A DNA stretch of 40,801 nt from Neolentinus lepideus HHB14362 ss-1 (GCA_001632425.1 KV425622.1:125940-166740), one strand, 5' to 3'; shown: positions 10,508 to 22,626, counted from the stretch's first letter. Notes: a model not told the origin generated them from the letters alone. Numbers and translations are program-made.

Positions 10508-13500
10508 CTACTGAGTCTTGCGATGAGCCCTCTTCTCCGCTGCCTTGCATTTCTCGCATGCTGACTCGATGGCTCGCATCCACAACTGACAGTCACGAAC
10601 GGATAATGCCCTGAGGTTGATAGTCTCGCCGCCTCGAGGATAAGGTAAAGCGAGCTGGAACGCGCTGTCGTCTGTCCGCAAAGGACGTTAGCTGGCCTCG
10701 AAAATCGCCGATCATAAGGCTCACCCTTGGATGCCGGGATATCCCGTACCTGCACCTCCGACAATGGTATAGGCTGGCCATACGACTTAGTCTGACGGTA
10801 TCACATAGTAGGTCCAGAACAGAACTTACCATCCGATACAGAGACTTAGCTGGGTCATCTGTCAATACTAAAATGTCGCTGCAGAGGAAGGCACGAAGTT
10901 TCCGTCCGCTCTTGGCTTTCGCAAGCAACCCTTCTTTCAATAACCTTCTTGGTCCCATGTAGCGAGTAGGTGCAGTCAGGTCCAGTCGCCTGTGTTCAGG
11001 CCAGGTCACGCTGCAGTGTCAGCAAGTTGACATTTGATTACTCACCCCTGCCCTATCCAAAGATCTCGTGAAATAGTCTTCAACCGTTCACGTCCTTCTT
11101 GCTCTCGAATACTTTCATTGATATGACTGAGAGTCCGTTCTGCAATTTCGAGTGCATGTTCAATACGTTCTCGGTCGTCTATCGTTTCGGTATAGTGCAA
11201 GATCTGTAGGGAATTGCGACTGTGTAGACTGTACGTTAAAAGGAGGAAAGAAACAAACCTGTTTGATCAAGAGGGGGTATCTCGTGATGCGCTGCACTTG
11301 ATAGACATATGAGTAAGAGAGCGCAACATGCAGAAACCGGACATTTACTGGGTACCAGCAGATAGCTTGAGAGGTCGAGATTCCGTACAACTGGATCGTC
11401 TCTGAGTCTCTGTCACCACGATAGCTGTTGGATCGTTTTTGATGTAATAACGATCGATGCACAAACCTGAAGTTGCACTGCCAATTCTGCATTAGACTCC
11501 CTCATTGATTGCAAAACCTTGATGGCCGTTGCTTGGTTGACGCAGTAGTCCTAGGGTTGTGGGATTGTAGTATATACCATGGCGAGTTGTGGCATAGATG
11601 ATTCTTACCATATATACGGCCATTTTAGACATGTTGGTCTCCAGGATATCACCAATTTTATCGATATAAAGACGGCATTCCTTCTGCCTCTCTTCCAAGG
11701 AACTTAGGAAGGTCTGTCGACACTCGCTTTGAGAGCCGATCACATGTCGAAGCCGTGACCCCCTTACCGTGTTCGTCAGCAAAATGTCTTCCACATTTGC
11801 AAAAATAACTGTGATAGCCTTCCTGTCAAGGACAGGTAGCAAGTTCGCATAGAAAACCTAACCCAGCGATTTGGACAATAAGTCATCGCCAGAGAAACCA
11901 TAAACAAACCTCAACAATGAGCTGCAGGTCTCGGACGTATGCAGATTCTGTTGCGATTAGCTCAAAAGTGGCCTGCATGATAGAAGTGATATTCCGTTCT
12001 AGACACGAGACGAGGAGCCCTCACCTCTTGTCGTCGACGTTCGCCGGGAGGAATTTCCTCCAGTGCGGTTTTATCTACTAGACTTGACCAAGACTAGATG
12101 CACCGAATTCGATACGGATCTATCAGATACCTGACGACCTGTTAAAGAGTACTCACGGATCCAAAAGACGGACTGCCTTCCAGCTGGACTGGCGTGAGCG
12201 GTCTGTCCGTGATGGGAGCGGAGATAACGGGCATAATGCGCTTCTCTGGTTCAGTCCCTGGTGTTCGCCGTCCTAAGAAATGAAGCAAATGTGAGTATGT
12301 ACGGCTTCCGCCCTCGCTCTCTCTTGATATTGTGCGCGTCAGCGTGGATAAAGGGGATAGGGGAGGGTGCGGGGATGGCGGGCCCATCTCGAACGACGAG
12401 GTTGAGAGGCGACTAGCATGACCTTTCGTTTGTTTGAAGGCCTCATATCGTTCATATGCATCGTCCAATCTGACGACGTTCTCGTCCGCATCGAGCGGTG
12501 GAGGCGTAGGAAGATCCTTTTCCGAAGCCACAGATACAATGGGCGACCTCTGAGGAACAGCGGGAGGAGGTCGACGGCGCAACGACTTCTTGCGAGTTGG
12601 TTTAAAGGGTGCATTTTCGTCCTCTTTCAGGACCAAACCTGCCGCTTCAAGGACTCTTTGCCGTTCAAGTTCTCTAGCCTCCCGCTCATGCTTTCGCTCT
12701 TCCTCGGTTCGTCCTGAGTCCGACTGCGATTCAGAATCTGAAAAGGATAAATATTCCTCATCTGAAGTGTCATCAGGTTCGTCCTCGGGTTCCATAGAGC
12801 TTTCTACAACTGTTTGACCTTGCTCAACGAGCGACTGCACTTCGTTGCGGGTGCCGCTTGGTGACAACGTTATATCGTCTGGTCGCACATGAATCCAATC
12901 CAAGCACGATTATATTGAATCAGCATAAAAGAGAACAAAAGTATTTTAGCCTATATCCAGCCTTGAATGAGAACAGGAAGCACTCATGGAACGGTCGTGT
13001 AACTAACCCTCTATGATTTCCAGATACGCAGCTGGCACAATGAAAATTACACCGCCCTGTTCCGCCTTCCACCAGTCCAATTCACTCCTGTCCACGATAA
13101 CGACTTCATCGCCCTCAGCGAGGGGCAGCTCGTCGGCGCTACCACCCGTGTAGGCATACAGAGCTTTGGCTTTGGTGGCTATAATTTCCATAAGCAAGGG
13201 CGACCATAGAACAGCGATAAACATACCATTGTCCAGCACCTGGACGTATGTCTTCGGGAAGAATCCAGATTTCCCATCACGAACCACGGTTCCATACCAC
13301 CACTCACCGCCTGATTTCGATGGATGTGCCGTAAGTACAAGGTTCTCTCCAAAGCCTTGTGTAATAGTCAGTATTACCGTTATTTGGGGTCACTGCCGAA
13401 GACGCCACTCACTCAGATCCTCGGGGCGCTGGCCTTCATACGAATACAGAGAGCGAACGCGGTAGTCTGCAGCCAGTCAATTACGGTGAAACATCTACAA

Positions 13501-16500
13501 TACAAGAGGTGCGCTTACTGGTAGACTTATCAACGTCTTCCATGGGATCGTTCGCAATACTTCCATGTTCGGAAACTTGGATATCGGGAACGATGGCACT
13601 TTCCTGGCCTACGACTTCATAGTCTTCCTCCTCCTCGAGAGTTGGTGGTAGTTGTTCTTGGTATGCTCCACCTTGCTCGGCAGCAAGCCCGGCGTACCAA
13701 TCAACAGACTGTCTGTTACTCGATCTAGAATCCATTGAAGACATGGTTGGCATAACAACTGTTGTCGGTTCAGGAGGAACAGCAGGCTCTGCAGCAGGCG
13801 GTGGTGAAGGCGGCCTCGTGGTGTGCTCAGGTGGCTCAACGTCACCGAGAACTTTACCTGTGACGGAGGCAGCACTGCGATCATTGGTGACCGCCTTACG
13901 CAGCCGAGCGCCGCCTTGAATAGCACTGAGCAATGCACCACGATCTGAGGGTGCGGCAGGAGGAGATGAAGAGGATGAAGGAGGCAGGACTGCGGGGGCA
14001 GGAGGGGCAGGTGGTGGAATAGGCGTTGAAGGGGCAGGAGGAGGAGGAGGGGCGGTAGGTACAGGAGCGGCCGGTTTAGGAGTAGGAGGACCTGCAGACT
14101 GTGGTCTTGCAGGGGGTAAGATACTACCAAACAACTCTTGCGCTAGGGCGCTTCGAGACTGACGAGACGTTGCAATCTCGTCATCGCTGCTATCGCCATC
14201 TTCCTTCTCCTGAACGTCGTCCCAATCGCTATCGTCAGAGGGAGCGGTATGATAGGCGGTCTTGACTGGAACAGGAGTGGAGCTCTTCGGAGGCGGTACA
14301 ACAGGAGATGCTGGTGTAGGTCGTTCTGGAGGAGGAACAGTCTGACTCCGGAAGAAGGGATTTGTGCCACCGTTGGCCGAAGGATTAGGACTAGTACCCG
14401 AGCCTCCCTTCATCATTCGACTAAACGGATTTGTATCGGACTTCTCAGGTGGCGAGACGGCCGCAAAGCTAGGGGCAGGGACTACAAGCGGTGGTGGAGG
14501 AGGTGCAGGGGGCGCAGGAGAATAAACCGCAGGTCCTGTTTGTGAAGGTGTAGGGGGTGCAGGAGGCGCAGGAGGCGCAGGGGGTGCAGGGGGTGCAGGG
14601 GACATGGAAGGAGGGGACGCTGCATTGCTGGCAGTCATGAAGGCCTTTCTCCTGGTTTCGTATTGCTCTTCAGCCTTGCGAGCTTCCTCTTCCTCTTTTT
14701 CCAATTGTCGGATACGGACCAAACGCTCTTCCCGCTGTTTGCGCAAGGCCTCCTCCCTTTCCTTTAACCGTTGTTCCTCACGATCGATCTGTGTCTCCAG
14801 AGGTGGTAGAGGAGGAGCGAAAGCAGACGTGGGCGGAGACGCTACAGCGAGAGGTGCTGGTGGTGGAGGAAGGACCGGAGATGCAGGAGCGGCGACACGA
14901 GGCAAGACAGGAAGACGAGGTGCAGCACCCTTCCTGGGTGGAGGAGGCGCTGGAGCTCTCTTCGCCGCATGTAACGCAGGTTTCGGCGTGGGTGCTGCCG
15001 TTGGCGTAGGAGGCGTAGGAGACGACGGGGTCGCGGGAGTCTGCGGAGTGCCTCTGCCCTCCTTCAAAGCTTTCTCGTTCTCCAATCGTTCTTTGCGGAG
15101 CCTCTCTCTTTCCTCTGCGAGCCTTTCTGCTTCTTTAGACTTCTCTTCTGCTTCTTTCTTCTCCTGAGCCAACCTGTCAGCAACGCTCGTATCTAGGGAC
15201 CGAGCCCCAGCACCAGCCGAGGTCACTCCCAAAGCGGCCATGCGTTCTTGCATACGTCGTTGAGCCTCTTGCCGGATAAACTCCTTCCTCTCCTCGGGAG
15301 TCATATGCTTAGTACCAGGAGCGGGGGAGGCCCTTGGTGCTGGCGGTGGCGGCTTGCTGATGGTGTTAGAAGTAGCAGCCGAAGGGGGAGGTGGAGGTGG
15401 AGGTGGCGAGCGGACAGCAGGCGGACTACGAGGTCGGTCATAGGTCCTATCCCTCTGGCGCTCGTATGAAGACTCGCGACGGGCAGGATGATCTCTGTCA
15501 TAGTCCCGATCTCTGCTGTACTCCCTGTCCTTGTCCCTGTCATCACGGTCGTAGGAGCTGATGTACCGACCGCGGTCACGATCTTGGTCATCGTCGTATC
15601 TCCGGGATGACGTGTATCTGTCGTCGCGATCATCATACCGCCCGAACTTGTCGTTCCTGCGATCCCTCTCCCTCGCCCACTCGCGCTTCTCTCTCTGCTT
15701 GCGCTCCTCTCTGTCCTTGATCTTTCGCTCGACTTCAGGTACACGTTCATGCATCAATTTCATGAGCTCTCTCTCAAGTCGTCTCCTGTCTTCATCCTTG
15801 GCCTGAGATCTGGGCCCTCGCGAAGTGTAGTCCAGGTCATCCTGAACTCTCTTCACACGATACTTCAAATCTGATAATTCTCGATCCAATGCTTCGTCTT
15901 CCGCAGTCCTGGAAGCGTTCTCCTCCGCAACACGGTCCAGCATCTTAGCCGTGTTATCAAGTTGGCGCTTGATGTCGGACAGATCATCAGCAGGACTTTC
16001 GTTCCCGACTCTGACCGCATCACGGTCAAGATGACGAGAGCGCGGCTGATAGAAACGACTGGGCTCCGGGTCTTCGTGTCTATACACAGTAGCATCTTGT
16101 CGTCCGCCTGCCCCAGCAGCGCCGCTCGTGAAAGATCGCTCCTTGAGCCTGGATACAGGAGTATCTATCGCAGAAGGAGAACGTGCACGATTCCCGTCGT
16201 TCAACACCCGCTTGAGAAAGTCGACAGAGGAGTCGAGATCACGGTGCGAGGGCGGGACTAATTCAGCAGGCAATTCGTCTGGAACAGGGTTTCCATTCAG
16301 ACCTTATAGTGTCGATGTCAATATAACGATGGATCTTTGTTTCAGTGCAGCATACGTACGACGATATATCAACCCCATGGCCACGTGGAATTCTTGGATG
16401 TTGAGCTTACCACGATTATCAGCGTCAGCGAGAGTCCTGTGTAATAGTTAAACATACATCCGATACCAAAGACGCACACCTACCATATCCGAGCTAAATC

Positions 16501-17268
16501 GTTATTGTCCAAACCACTCTGACCGAATATATTGCGAGCAGTCTGACCATCAATGAACCCCGTACCCTTAGCATCCCAGGCTCTGAACATCTGATCATAA
16601 CTCTTCTTCTCGGCTTTCGACAGTGCCCATGGCATATTGGGGGCAGCACTACCCCTTGTTTCCGCATTGAACTGCTGGATGGATTGCTGGAGGGAAGGGG
16701 CACCAAGCTGCTGCGGCTGCGGTGGAAGCTGAGGCACCCCGCCAGCACTGTAAGGGGCAGCTGGGTTTACAGGCATGAATGTGCTAGACATCATCTGTAG
16801 GCGAGGATCCATGTAGCCAGTTATTTGCGGCATGAGAGGAGTGGCAGGCGGAGGTACTCCACCTCCACCGCGACCTAGTCCAGTCATATTACCAGAGCCA
16901 GGGTAACCAGTAGGCTGAGGCTGCAGGTTTGGAGTCATGAATCGACTCTGCGGCGGCGGCTGCCCCATGAAGCCGGGTCCCTGGTTCGACGGCTGGAACT
17001 GCGAAGGGAGGGGTGGGACTGGTGGGACTGGTGGACGCTGCTGTTGAAATCCACTACCCATGTTTTGGAATCCAGTCTGCTGGGGCTGCTGAAACCCCTG
17101 AGCACCAGGAAATCCAGTCTGTTGTGGTTGCAGAAACCCTCCCGGTCGCTGACCTGGAAACCCAGTCGGCTGGGGAGCGAGCCCGCCTTGCGGAAATCCT
17201 TGCTGAAGTTGAGGATTCATTCCAGTCTGCATAGGGTACTGAAACCCTGGCTGCCCCCATTGCGACAT
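10508..17268 (-). CDS. CIN1: Intersectin-like EH/WH2/SH3/RhoGEF endocytic scaffold
   Basis: Eighteen exons: 16484-17268, 16360-16436, 13519-16302, 13413-13466, 13227-13355, 13008-13178, 12157-12878, 12025-12093, 11910-11972, 11768-11857, 11609-11713, 11467-11550, 11349-11409, 11259-11296, 11046-11203, 10830-10989, 10725-10773, 10508-10671. They total 5,763 nt with no stop, giving 1,920 residues. Domains in order: a Gln/Pro/Gly-rich repeat region (PQQTGFP); an EH domain (about 212-300, with EF-hand-like DAKGTGFIDG and DADNRGKLN); a coiled coil; an RD-rich stretch; long polyproline tracts; a WH2 motif (about 1072-1095, RGALLSAIQGGARLRKAV); two SH3 domains (about 1216-1277 and 1277-1333); a DH domain (about 1598-1780, ending in MQRITRYPLLIKQ); and a PH domain to near the end. 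This is the layout of Cryptococcus Cin1 and animal intersectins, which link endocytic coats to actin (WH2, SH3) and Rho-GTPase activation (DH-PH). No C2 domain follows. ATG 17268 is the first in frame. The 129-bp intron at 12879-13007 is the least certain junction. Confidence 0.93.
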
Positions 17269-18155
17269 CTTGCTCAACGTCGAGGACTGCGGCGAAGTGA
17301 GTAGGACACTGACAAGAATAATATATGTATTATTTTCTCCTGCGACGTCACGATGTGATACGTAATTGGCACAGATTATTTAAGTACTTAAATAAATCAA
17401 TTACTGCAGCTCCGCTTCGCTGACTTTCAATTACCCGCGCAATGCGACTAATCTCGTAAATCGCCTTGAAGAACTTGAATACTCCGAGTCAGCACACGGA
17501 CTGAAAGCTACCCTAAAAATCCTGAGCAACGGCATGTTTGATCCTTTGATCATCCAGTAAAGAGCTTTAGGCCGGGGTCGCAATATTTCAGTGCCCATTC
17601 CGAGTCGGATTGACCTTGCTCAACGGACTTGTGAATATTGGGATTCAGAGACCTAGGTCACCACCCCTCGCATTTATTTTACTTGGGTGAGGATGAGTTC
17701 AGAAAGTGGGTATAGATGATATTCCTCAATGGCAAAAGCAACGTCTGATCATTCTAATTTGGCTACGAAGGTTAGGCTACGGAGTTTCTTGCCAATTCAA
17801 GACCATTGACTGCGTCCTCCTGATCAGAGCACGCCCACCAAGCATGAAGCTGACGAGGATTAGCGTCTTCGGTCACGGCGATGTCAGGCATGAAAATGCA
17901 GCATTCGACGAGTATTAGATCCGACACTCGTCGTTCAAATAATTCTCTCGCACCAGGTAGATCGCACGGTATCAGCATCACTCGGTGGTATCTCCTCCAC
18001 AGTTGCTTGGTCGTGGTTGGCCCTTTTCTTTGCATGACACCTTCGTTCGTCGCCTCCGTTTGCCGAGGAAGATCCTCGCACGACCTCAGTTATCCAAAGA
18101 GCCGACCTTACCTTGTGAAGCTTCAAGCTTGAAGTTTGAAAGGCTCTGTCACTTG
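17269..18155. other. Upstream region of the intersectin gene
   Basis: About 0.9 kb without a recognised gene. It should contain the promoter of the minus-strand gene starting at 17268. Minus-strand frames around 17772-18035 are open but show no known motif. A 14-bp palindrome CTTCAAGCTTGAAG lies at 18121-18134, next to the LINE tail. Confidence 0.45.
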
Positions 18156-18169
18156 TTTTTTTTTTTTTT
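18156..18169 (-). other. Poly(A) tail of the LINE
   Basis: Fourteen consecutive T on the plus strand equal an A14 tail at the 3' end of the minus-strand LINE, about 100 bp after its stop codon at 18274. Confidence 0.8.
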
Positions 18170-18273
18170 AGACAAGCGATTTGACCGACCGGCAGTTAAC
18201 AATAGGTTCAACTCCGGCGCGGTCCGCTGTAGCAAGTAACCGGCTGGTTACTCGGTCCGAGGATAAAATGCTT

Positions 18274-21200
18274 TTACGCACGACCCCCAGCGGGGGCTGG
18301 GGAGTGAGGGGCTCGAGGATACACCTGGAGTCTCCGTTGGGTAGGAGCTCTAGGTGGCCTAATACCCACTAAAACCTCGGGCCGGGAGGCCCAGTTGGGT
18401 GGTAGGGTAAGTTCGTCATTTAGTGTGCCTTTCCATGTCGCGTTTACTAGTTTTGTTTTCTTAGGGCAACGTTTAATCTTACACGCGGTTATTCTATCCA
18501 CATGTAAGCGCCGGTTGATGGCATTTGTCCATCGTGATGCTATGGATTTCGTTGAGTGGGTTCGCTGCTGTATTACGCGCTCACATCTTAGTACCCAGAT
18601 TAGGTACATCGATTCGGAGATCAAGATCTGGAGCAGTCGGGAGGCTCCTGGGTGGGGGCGGGGTTGTTCGTCAATGGGGTTGCTGGATCGGGAGTCGGGG
18701 TCAGCTTGGTTTTGAGGTGTAGGTAAGTGGGTTGAGAGTTTGCCGCATCCGAGGACAGTGCCAAGGTTGACTGATGGCCAGGTCCCATACGGTTCCGGCC
18801 AGATATCAGAGGCTAGTAGCCATATCATTTCTCGGGCGGGGGTTCCACATTCAAGGAGAATGTGGTCTAGGTTGTCGGAGGAGTCGTGGCAAGATGGGCA
18901 CACTGCGCGTTCCTCGTATCCGGGGATAGGTGTCCAGAAGTCGCCAACACGGTATGCGTGTTGTATCGCTTTATAGAGGAATTGTCGGACCAGAGGTCGA
19001 AGGTTAGTGTTTCGGCATTGTAGCCATAGCTGAGCAGTAGTTTCAGGGTGCTCATTTAGTTCCTCAAGGCCAGCTTGGATCCTGGCAAGATTGTTGGATG
19101 CCGACCTGCGTGGGGGATGTTTTACCTCCTTTATTCTTCGTATTGCTTGGTATGCTATATGTTGGGTGAGTGTCGATAGCTTGGCGCCTGGGAGGGCGAA
19201 GTTATTTGGGACTGATAGATCTAGTATGTCAGGGTTTAGTTTTAGGGCGCCTTCACGGGCCAGGGCATCTGCGGCCTCATTCCCGAGGTCGCCATTGTGG
19301 CCTTTCACCCAGAGAAAGGCTGTAGTTGCGGAGCGCTGTCTTAGGTGGAAAGCTGCTGCTTTGAAGAAGCGGCTGTTCTCTATTCCAATCCAGCCTTGGT
19401 CCTCCCAGGATCCGAGGTGTATGGTAAGTCCTTCAATCACGTACATGGAGTCCGTGACAAAGGTAATAGGTACGAAGGAGGGTGCATTTTGGAGAGCAAC
19501 GATTACGGCGACAAGCTCGCCTATTTGATTGGATTGGTTCGGTCCGGAGATTCGTATGGCACGATTCATGGGGTTGTTGGTGTGTATGAAAACTCCACTA
19601 CCTGCCCGAGCATCTGCTTTACCATTGTTGATACATGATCCATCTGTATAGATGGTTAGGTGCTCATTCTGTAGGCTAAGGCCTGGCGCTGGAGCTTGGA
19701 GGCGGTACGCGGGCGATGTTGAGACCTCCTGGGGGGTCAGGAATACTCGGAAGCATTCTGCAATGTGAGTTTTCGCCGTGACTGTTGGGTTGAAGGTGAT
19801 CGTGCTTCGTTCTAGGCGTGCTTGTCGATTCTTTTCAAGGCGATGGTGGGTTAGCGTGAGGTCATCTCGCGGTGGGTTTGAGTTTACATTTGTAAGGGGG
19901 GAGAATGAGTCGAGGATCGCGAGGGCAGTTTTTGCGCACTTATGTGGGTTCACGCACCCATCCTGTCGGTCTTGTTTGCATTGTTCGCATGCGCAGTTTC
20001 GTTGGGGCTTGTGCCTGGTTTGGTTGGCCGTGTTATCTAGTCTCCTTGCGGTACGCATGAGGCCGGTTACTGTTCGAGAGGCGCAAGTGTGTGTGCTAAC
20101 TAGGCATGCTATCTTAGGTACAGTGTAAGTTCGGGGTGGAGCCCCAAGATGGTAGAAGGCAGGCATTTGACGTTTTAGCCCCTGTGACAGTTTTGCGGGG
20201 GCAAAGGTTGCTCCATACCGTTTAGCGGTTCGTAGCATTGATAGGGCATATGCCGGGAGGGTTGACGCCCGTCGACCACGGGTAGGTGCATCCCATTTCT
20301 GAAGAAAGGCGTTGAGACGAGCTTGGTCGGGGATGCCCTCGGGGGCGAGTTGGTTGATTAGGATGTCAAGTATGAATGCCCAGGTCGGGCGTGTTGGGCT
20401 TATGTCGAGGTACTCACGCAGCCACGTAAGTTCAATTGCTTCGTTCCTGGATCGGATGTCGAGGAGATTAATGCCTCCTTGTGATCTGTCTTTATAGAGT
20501 TGCTCTAGGGAGATGGGGGGGTGTGATGTGTTAGTCCATATGAATGAACGGGTGAGTTTTTCGAGTGCAGATTCTATGTTGTGTGGCATGCCCTGTACTT
20601 TAGCTAGGTACTGTGACATTCCACCGATGGTCCATTGGACCATGATTGTTTTGCTTGTGAGCGTGGGGTGGCTTCGTTGGAAGCGTGACAAGGTGAGGGA
20701 TATTTTGTCTATGACTGGTTCCCAGGGAGTTACATTGTTGATGTCATTCCCGATCCAGGCACCAAGGGATCGGATTGCCTCTCCGTCTTTTGCGAAGTGG
20801 ATTGATAGTGGGAGTGGTTCATCGTCTGGGTGTAGGCGTCGGGTTGTAAGCACAGTCTGCCGGTGAGTTCCCGTTCCCATCGGGATTATCTCTGTTTTTT
20901 CAGTGTTGAACTTAGCACCAGAGGCGCAGCACCAGCAGTTGAGTATTGTCTGTAGGTCTTTGTATCGGTCAGTTTGGTTTAAGTATATTGTTGTGTCGTC
21001 TGCGAAGAGTGTGACTAAGATTTTGTCTTTAATACCAGGTATGGAGTAGCCCCGTAGGAGGGTGGAGCCCCGCAGCATGCATGCTAGGGGTTCAATTGCA
21101 AGATCAAATAAGAGGCAGGAGAGTGGGTCACCCTGGCGAACTCCACGAGATACGCGGAACGGTGTACTAAGTACGCCATTAATCATTACTTGGGTGTGTG

Positions 21201-22578
21201 CATTGGAGTATAGTGATTTAACAGTTTTGATGAATAGGGGGGGCAGTTTGAATCTTTCTAGGGTTGCCCAGAGGTAGTCGTGGTCAATACGGTCGTATGC
21301 CTTTTCCTGGTCAAGGGCAATTATGGTACCATTTTCTTCTGTCGCCTCAGCAAAGTTAATCATGGCTTGTGATAGCCGGACATGGTTGAATATGGATCTG
21401 CCGGGCACGAAGCCCGCTTGGTCGCGATGAATGAGGTTCCCGGCTTGGGCAGCCAGTTGTATTGCGAGGGCCTTGGTGAGGATTTTGTAGTCGGAGTTGA
21501 GGAGGGTGATGGGGCGGTAGTTTGCTATATTGCCCCGATCTTTTTTCTTAAAGATCGGGCACATCCACCCGGATGTGAAAGTTGTGTTCGGGTCGACGCC
21601 GTTTGTTTGTATGTGGGTAAATACGCGGGTGAGGGTTCCAACTATGTTAAAGGATGGGCGGTCGAGTTTAGTACGGTTTAGGTGAGTCTCGTGTAGTTTC
21701 TTCCACAGCTCGTATGGCAGTCCATCGAGACCAGTCGCTGTTCCAGACTTGGACTTTCTTAGGGATTCAGCGATATGTTTGGTTTCGAGGAGGTTGTGAA
21801 GGCCCGTGTCAGCTTGGGGGGGGAGTTTTTGGGATTCGGGTATGGAGGTTAGTGCTCTCTCTCGTGCGGGGAGGTGGTTTTCAGGCGGCCGGGATAACTG
21901 ATCTGCGAGCTGGAGGCTTTCGTGGTAGTCTCTGGCAATCATTGCCATTTTGTCTGAGCGGTGCGCGAAGGCGCGGGGTGAGGACCCTGGGATCTCTAAG
22001 GTATGTATCAGGTCTCTGGGTGTTTTTACGCTGAGGATTCGTGATAGGTATTTAGATGGTGTTTCGCCATTTGCAGACCATCGGGCCTGCCCATGCAGTT
22101 GCACGCGTGCAAACCGTTTTTTGTGGAGGTGGCCGATTTCGTTTTCCAGGAGCATTGCATGGGTGCGTAGGTCATCTGAGTGGTCGAGTTGTGGGTCATT
22201 TTGGGTACGTGTTAGGTCTTCCTGCATGGCACGTATTCGACTTGTGATCTTTGCTAGTGATACTTTGGCGTGCTGTTTTGCTGTTTGGGTGATGTCTGTC
22301 TTGTATGTTTGCCAGAGGCGTTGCGCATTGTGTATGTCTGGGCCGTCATTTGCGGTGAGTGAGTTTTGTAGGGCTATGCCTTTGGTGATGATTTTTTCAA
22401 GCAGGACATCGTCATTGATCAAGCCGAGAGGCCATGTCCAGCGGCCTGCTCCAATGCGTGGTGCATTGAGGGGTGAGAAGCGGAGGGTGAGTAGGCGGTG
22501 GTCCGTTGGCACGACTGAGGAGGTGATGGACCAGTCACGGATGCTGGGCAGGTGGGTTCGCTGGGTGTATATCCTGTA
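18274..22578 (-). CDS. LINE ORF2: reverse transcriptase - RNase H
   Basis: About 1,434 codons are open without interruption. The frame enters at the tail of an apurinic-like endonuclease (PTDHRLL). It continues through a complete reverse transcriptase: FTSGWMCPIFKKKD, YRPITLLNSDYKI, QAGFVPGRS, LDQEKAYDRIDHDYLW, GVRQGDPLSCLLF and the catalytic FADDTTIY near 21000. Then come a Cys/His block (CACEQCKQDR...NPHKC), an RNase H domain (IYTDGSCINNG near 19640; E in IGELVAV; D in VTDSMYV; GNEAADALA) and a C-terminal zinc knuckle (CPSCHDSSDNLDHILLEC). The protein would copy element RNA into DNA at the target. Without most of the endonuclease and the first ORF this copy should not move by itself, but the intact RT-RNase H frame points to recent insertion. 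It has no natural start codon in the retained part. Confidence 0.88.
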   Translation of the reverse strand, partial: YRIYTQRTHLPSIRDWSITSSVVPTDHRLLTLRFSPLNAPRIGAGRWTWPLGLINDDVLLEKIITKGIALQNSLTANDGPDIHNAQRLWQTYKTDITQTAKQHAKVSLAKITSRIRAMQEDLTRTQNDPQLDHSDDLRTHAMLLENEIGHLHKKRFARVQLHGQARWSANGETPSKYLSRILSVKTPRDLIHTLEIPGSSPRAFAHRSDKMAMIARDYHESLQLADQLSRPPENHLPARERALTSIPESQKLPPQADTGLHNLLETKHIAESLRKSKSGTATGLDGLPYELWKKLHETHLNRTKLDRPSFNIVGTLTRVFTHIQTNGVDPNTTFTSGWMCPIFKKKDRGNIANYRPITLLNSDYKILTKALAIQLAAQAGNLIHRDQAGFVPGRSIFNHVRLSQAMINFAEATEENGTIIALDQEKAYDRIDHDYLWATLERFKLPPLFIKTVKSLYSNAHTQVMINGVLSTPFRVSRGVRQGDPLSCLLFDLAIEPLACMLRGSTLLRGYSIPGIKDKILVTLFADDTTIYLNQTDRYKDLQTILNCWCCASGAKFNTEKTEIIPMGTGTHRQTVLTTRRLHPDDEPLPLSIHFAKDGEAIRSLGAWIGNDINNVTPWEPVIDKISLTLSRFQRSHPTLTSKTIMVQWTIGGMSQYLAKVQGMPHNIESALEKLTRSFIWTNTSHPPISLEQLYKDRSQGGINLLDIRSRNEAIELTWLREYLDISPTRPTWAFILDILINQLAPEGIPDQARLNAFLQKWDAPTRGRRASTLPAYALSMLRTAKRYGATFAPAKLSQGLKRQMPAFYHLGAPPRTYTVPKIACLVSTHTCASRTVTGLMRTARRLDNTANQTRHKPQRNCACEQCKQDRQDGCVNPHKCAKTALAILDSFSPLTNVNSNPPRDDLTLTHHRLEKNRQARLERSTITFNPTVTAKTHIAECFRVFLTPQEVSTSPAYRLQAPAPGLSLQNEHLTIYTDGSCINNGKADARAGSGVFIHTNNPMNRAIRISGPNQSNQIGELVAVIVALQNAPSFVPITFVTDSMYVIEGLTIHLGSWEDQGWIGIENSRFFKAAAFHLRQRSATTAFLWVKGHNGDLGNEAADALAREGALKLNPDILDLSVPNNFALPGAKLSTLTQHIAYQAIRRIKEVKHPPRRSASNNLARIQAGLEELNEHPETTAQLWLQCRNTNLRPLVRQFLYKAIQHAYRVGDFWTPIPGYEERAVCPSCHDSSDNLDHILLECGTPAREMIWLLASDIWPEPYGTWPSVNLGTVLGCGKLSTHLPTPQNQADPDSRSSNPIDEQPRPHPGASRLLQILISESMYLIWVLRCERVIQQRTHSTKSIASRWTNAINRRLHVDRITACKIKRCPKKTKLVNATWKGTLNDELTLPPNWASRPEVLVGIRPPRAPTQRRLQVYPRAPHSPAPAGGRA

Positions 22579-22626
22579 TCATTATCTATTACTACATAGC
22601 GTAGTTGTCATGGGCATAGCTCTTGT

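Larger units (their letters stand above)
18156..22578 (-). mobile_element. 5'-truncated LINE retrotransposon (I/Tad-like, with RNase H)
   Basis: The element runs leftwards. It has a long ORF2, a roughly 105-bp 3' UTR, and a 14-base A tail (T14 at 18156-18169 on the plus strand). The 5' side ends inside the endonuclease domain: only the last block (HLPSIRDW...VPTDHR) remains, after an in-frame stop at 22581-22579. This is the 5' truncation expected from target-primed reverse transcription. I could not find a convincing target-site duplication: the sequence beside the tail (CTGTCACTTG) has no clear copy near 22580-22780. A 22-bp tandem repeat begins 50 bp beyond the truncation point. Confidence 0.85.

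Noticed and set aside
14000..15200. Plus-strand Gly/Arg-rich open frames inside the intersectin gene
   Set aside because: They are the antisense of the proline-rich and RD-rich coding tracts and have no independent support.
18140..18156. Target-site duplication of the LINE next to its A tail
   Set aside because: CTGTCACTTG has no clear second copy near 22560-22780; only short chance matches such as TCACTT were found.
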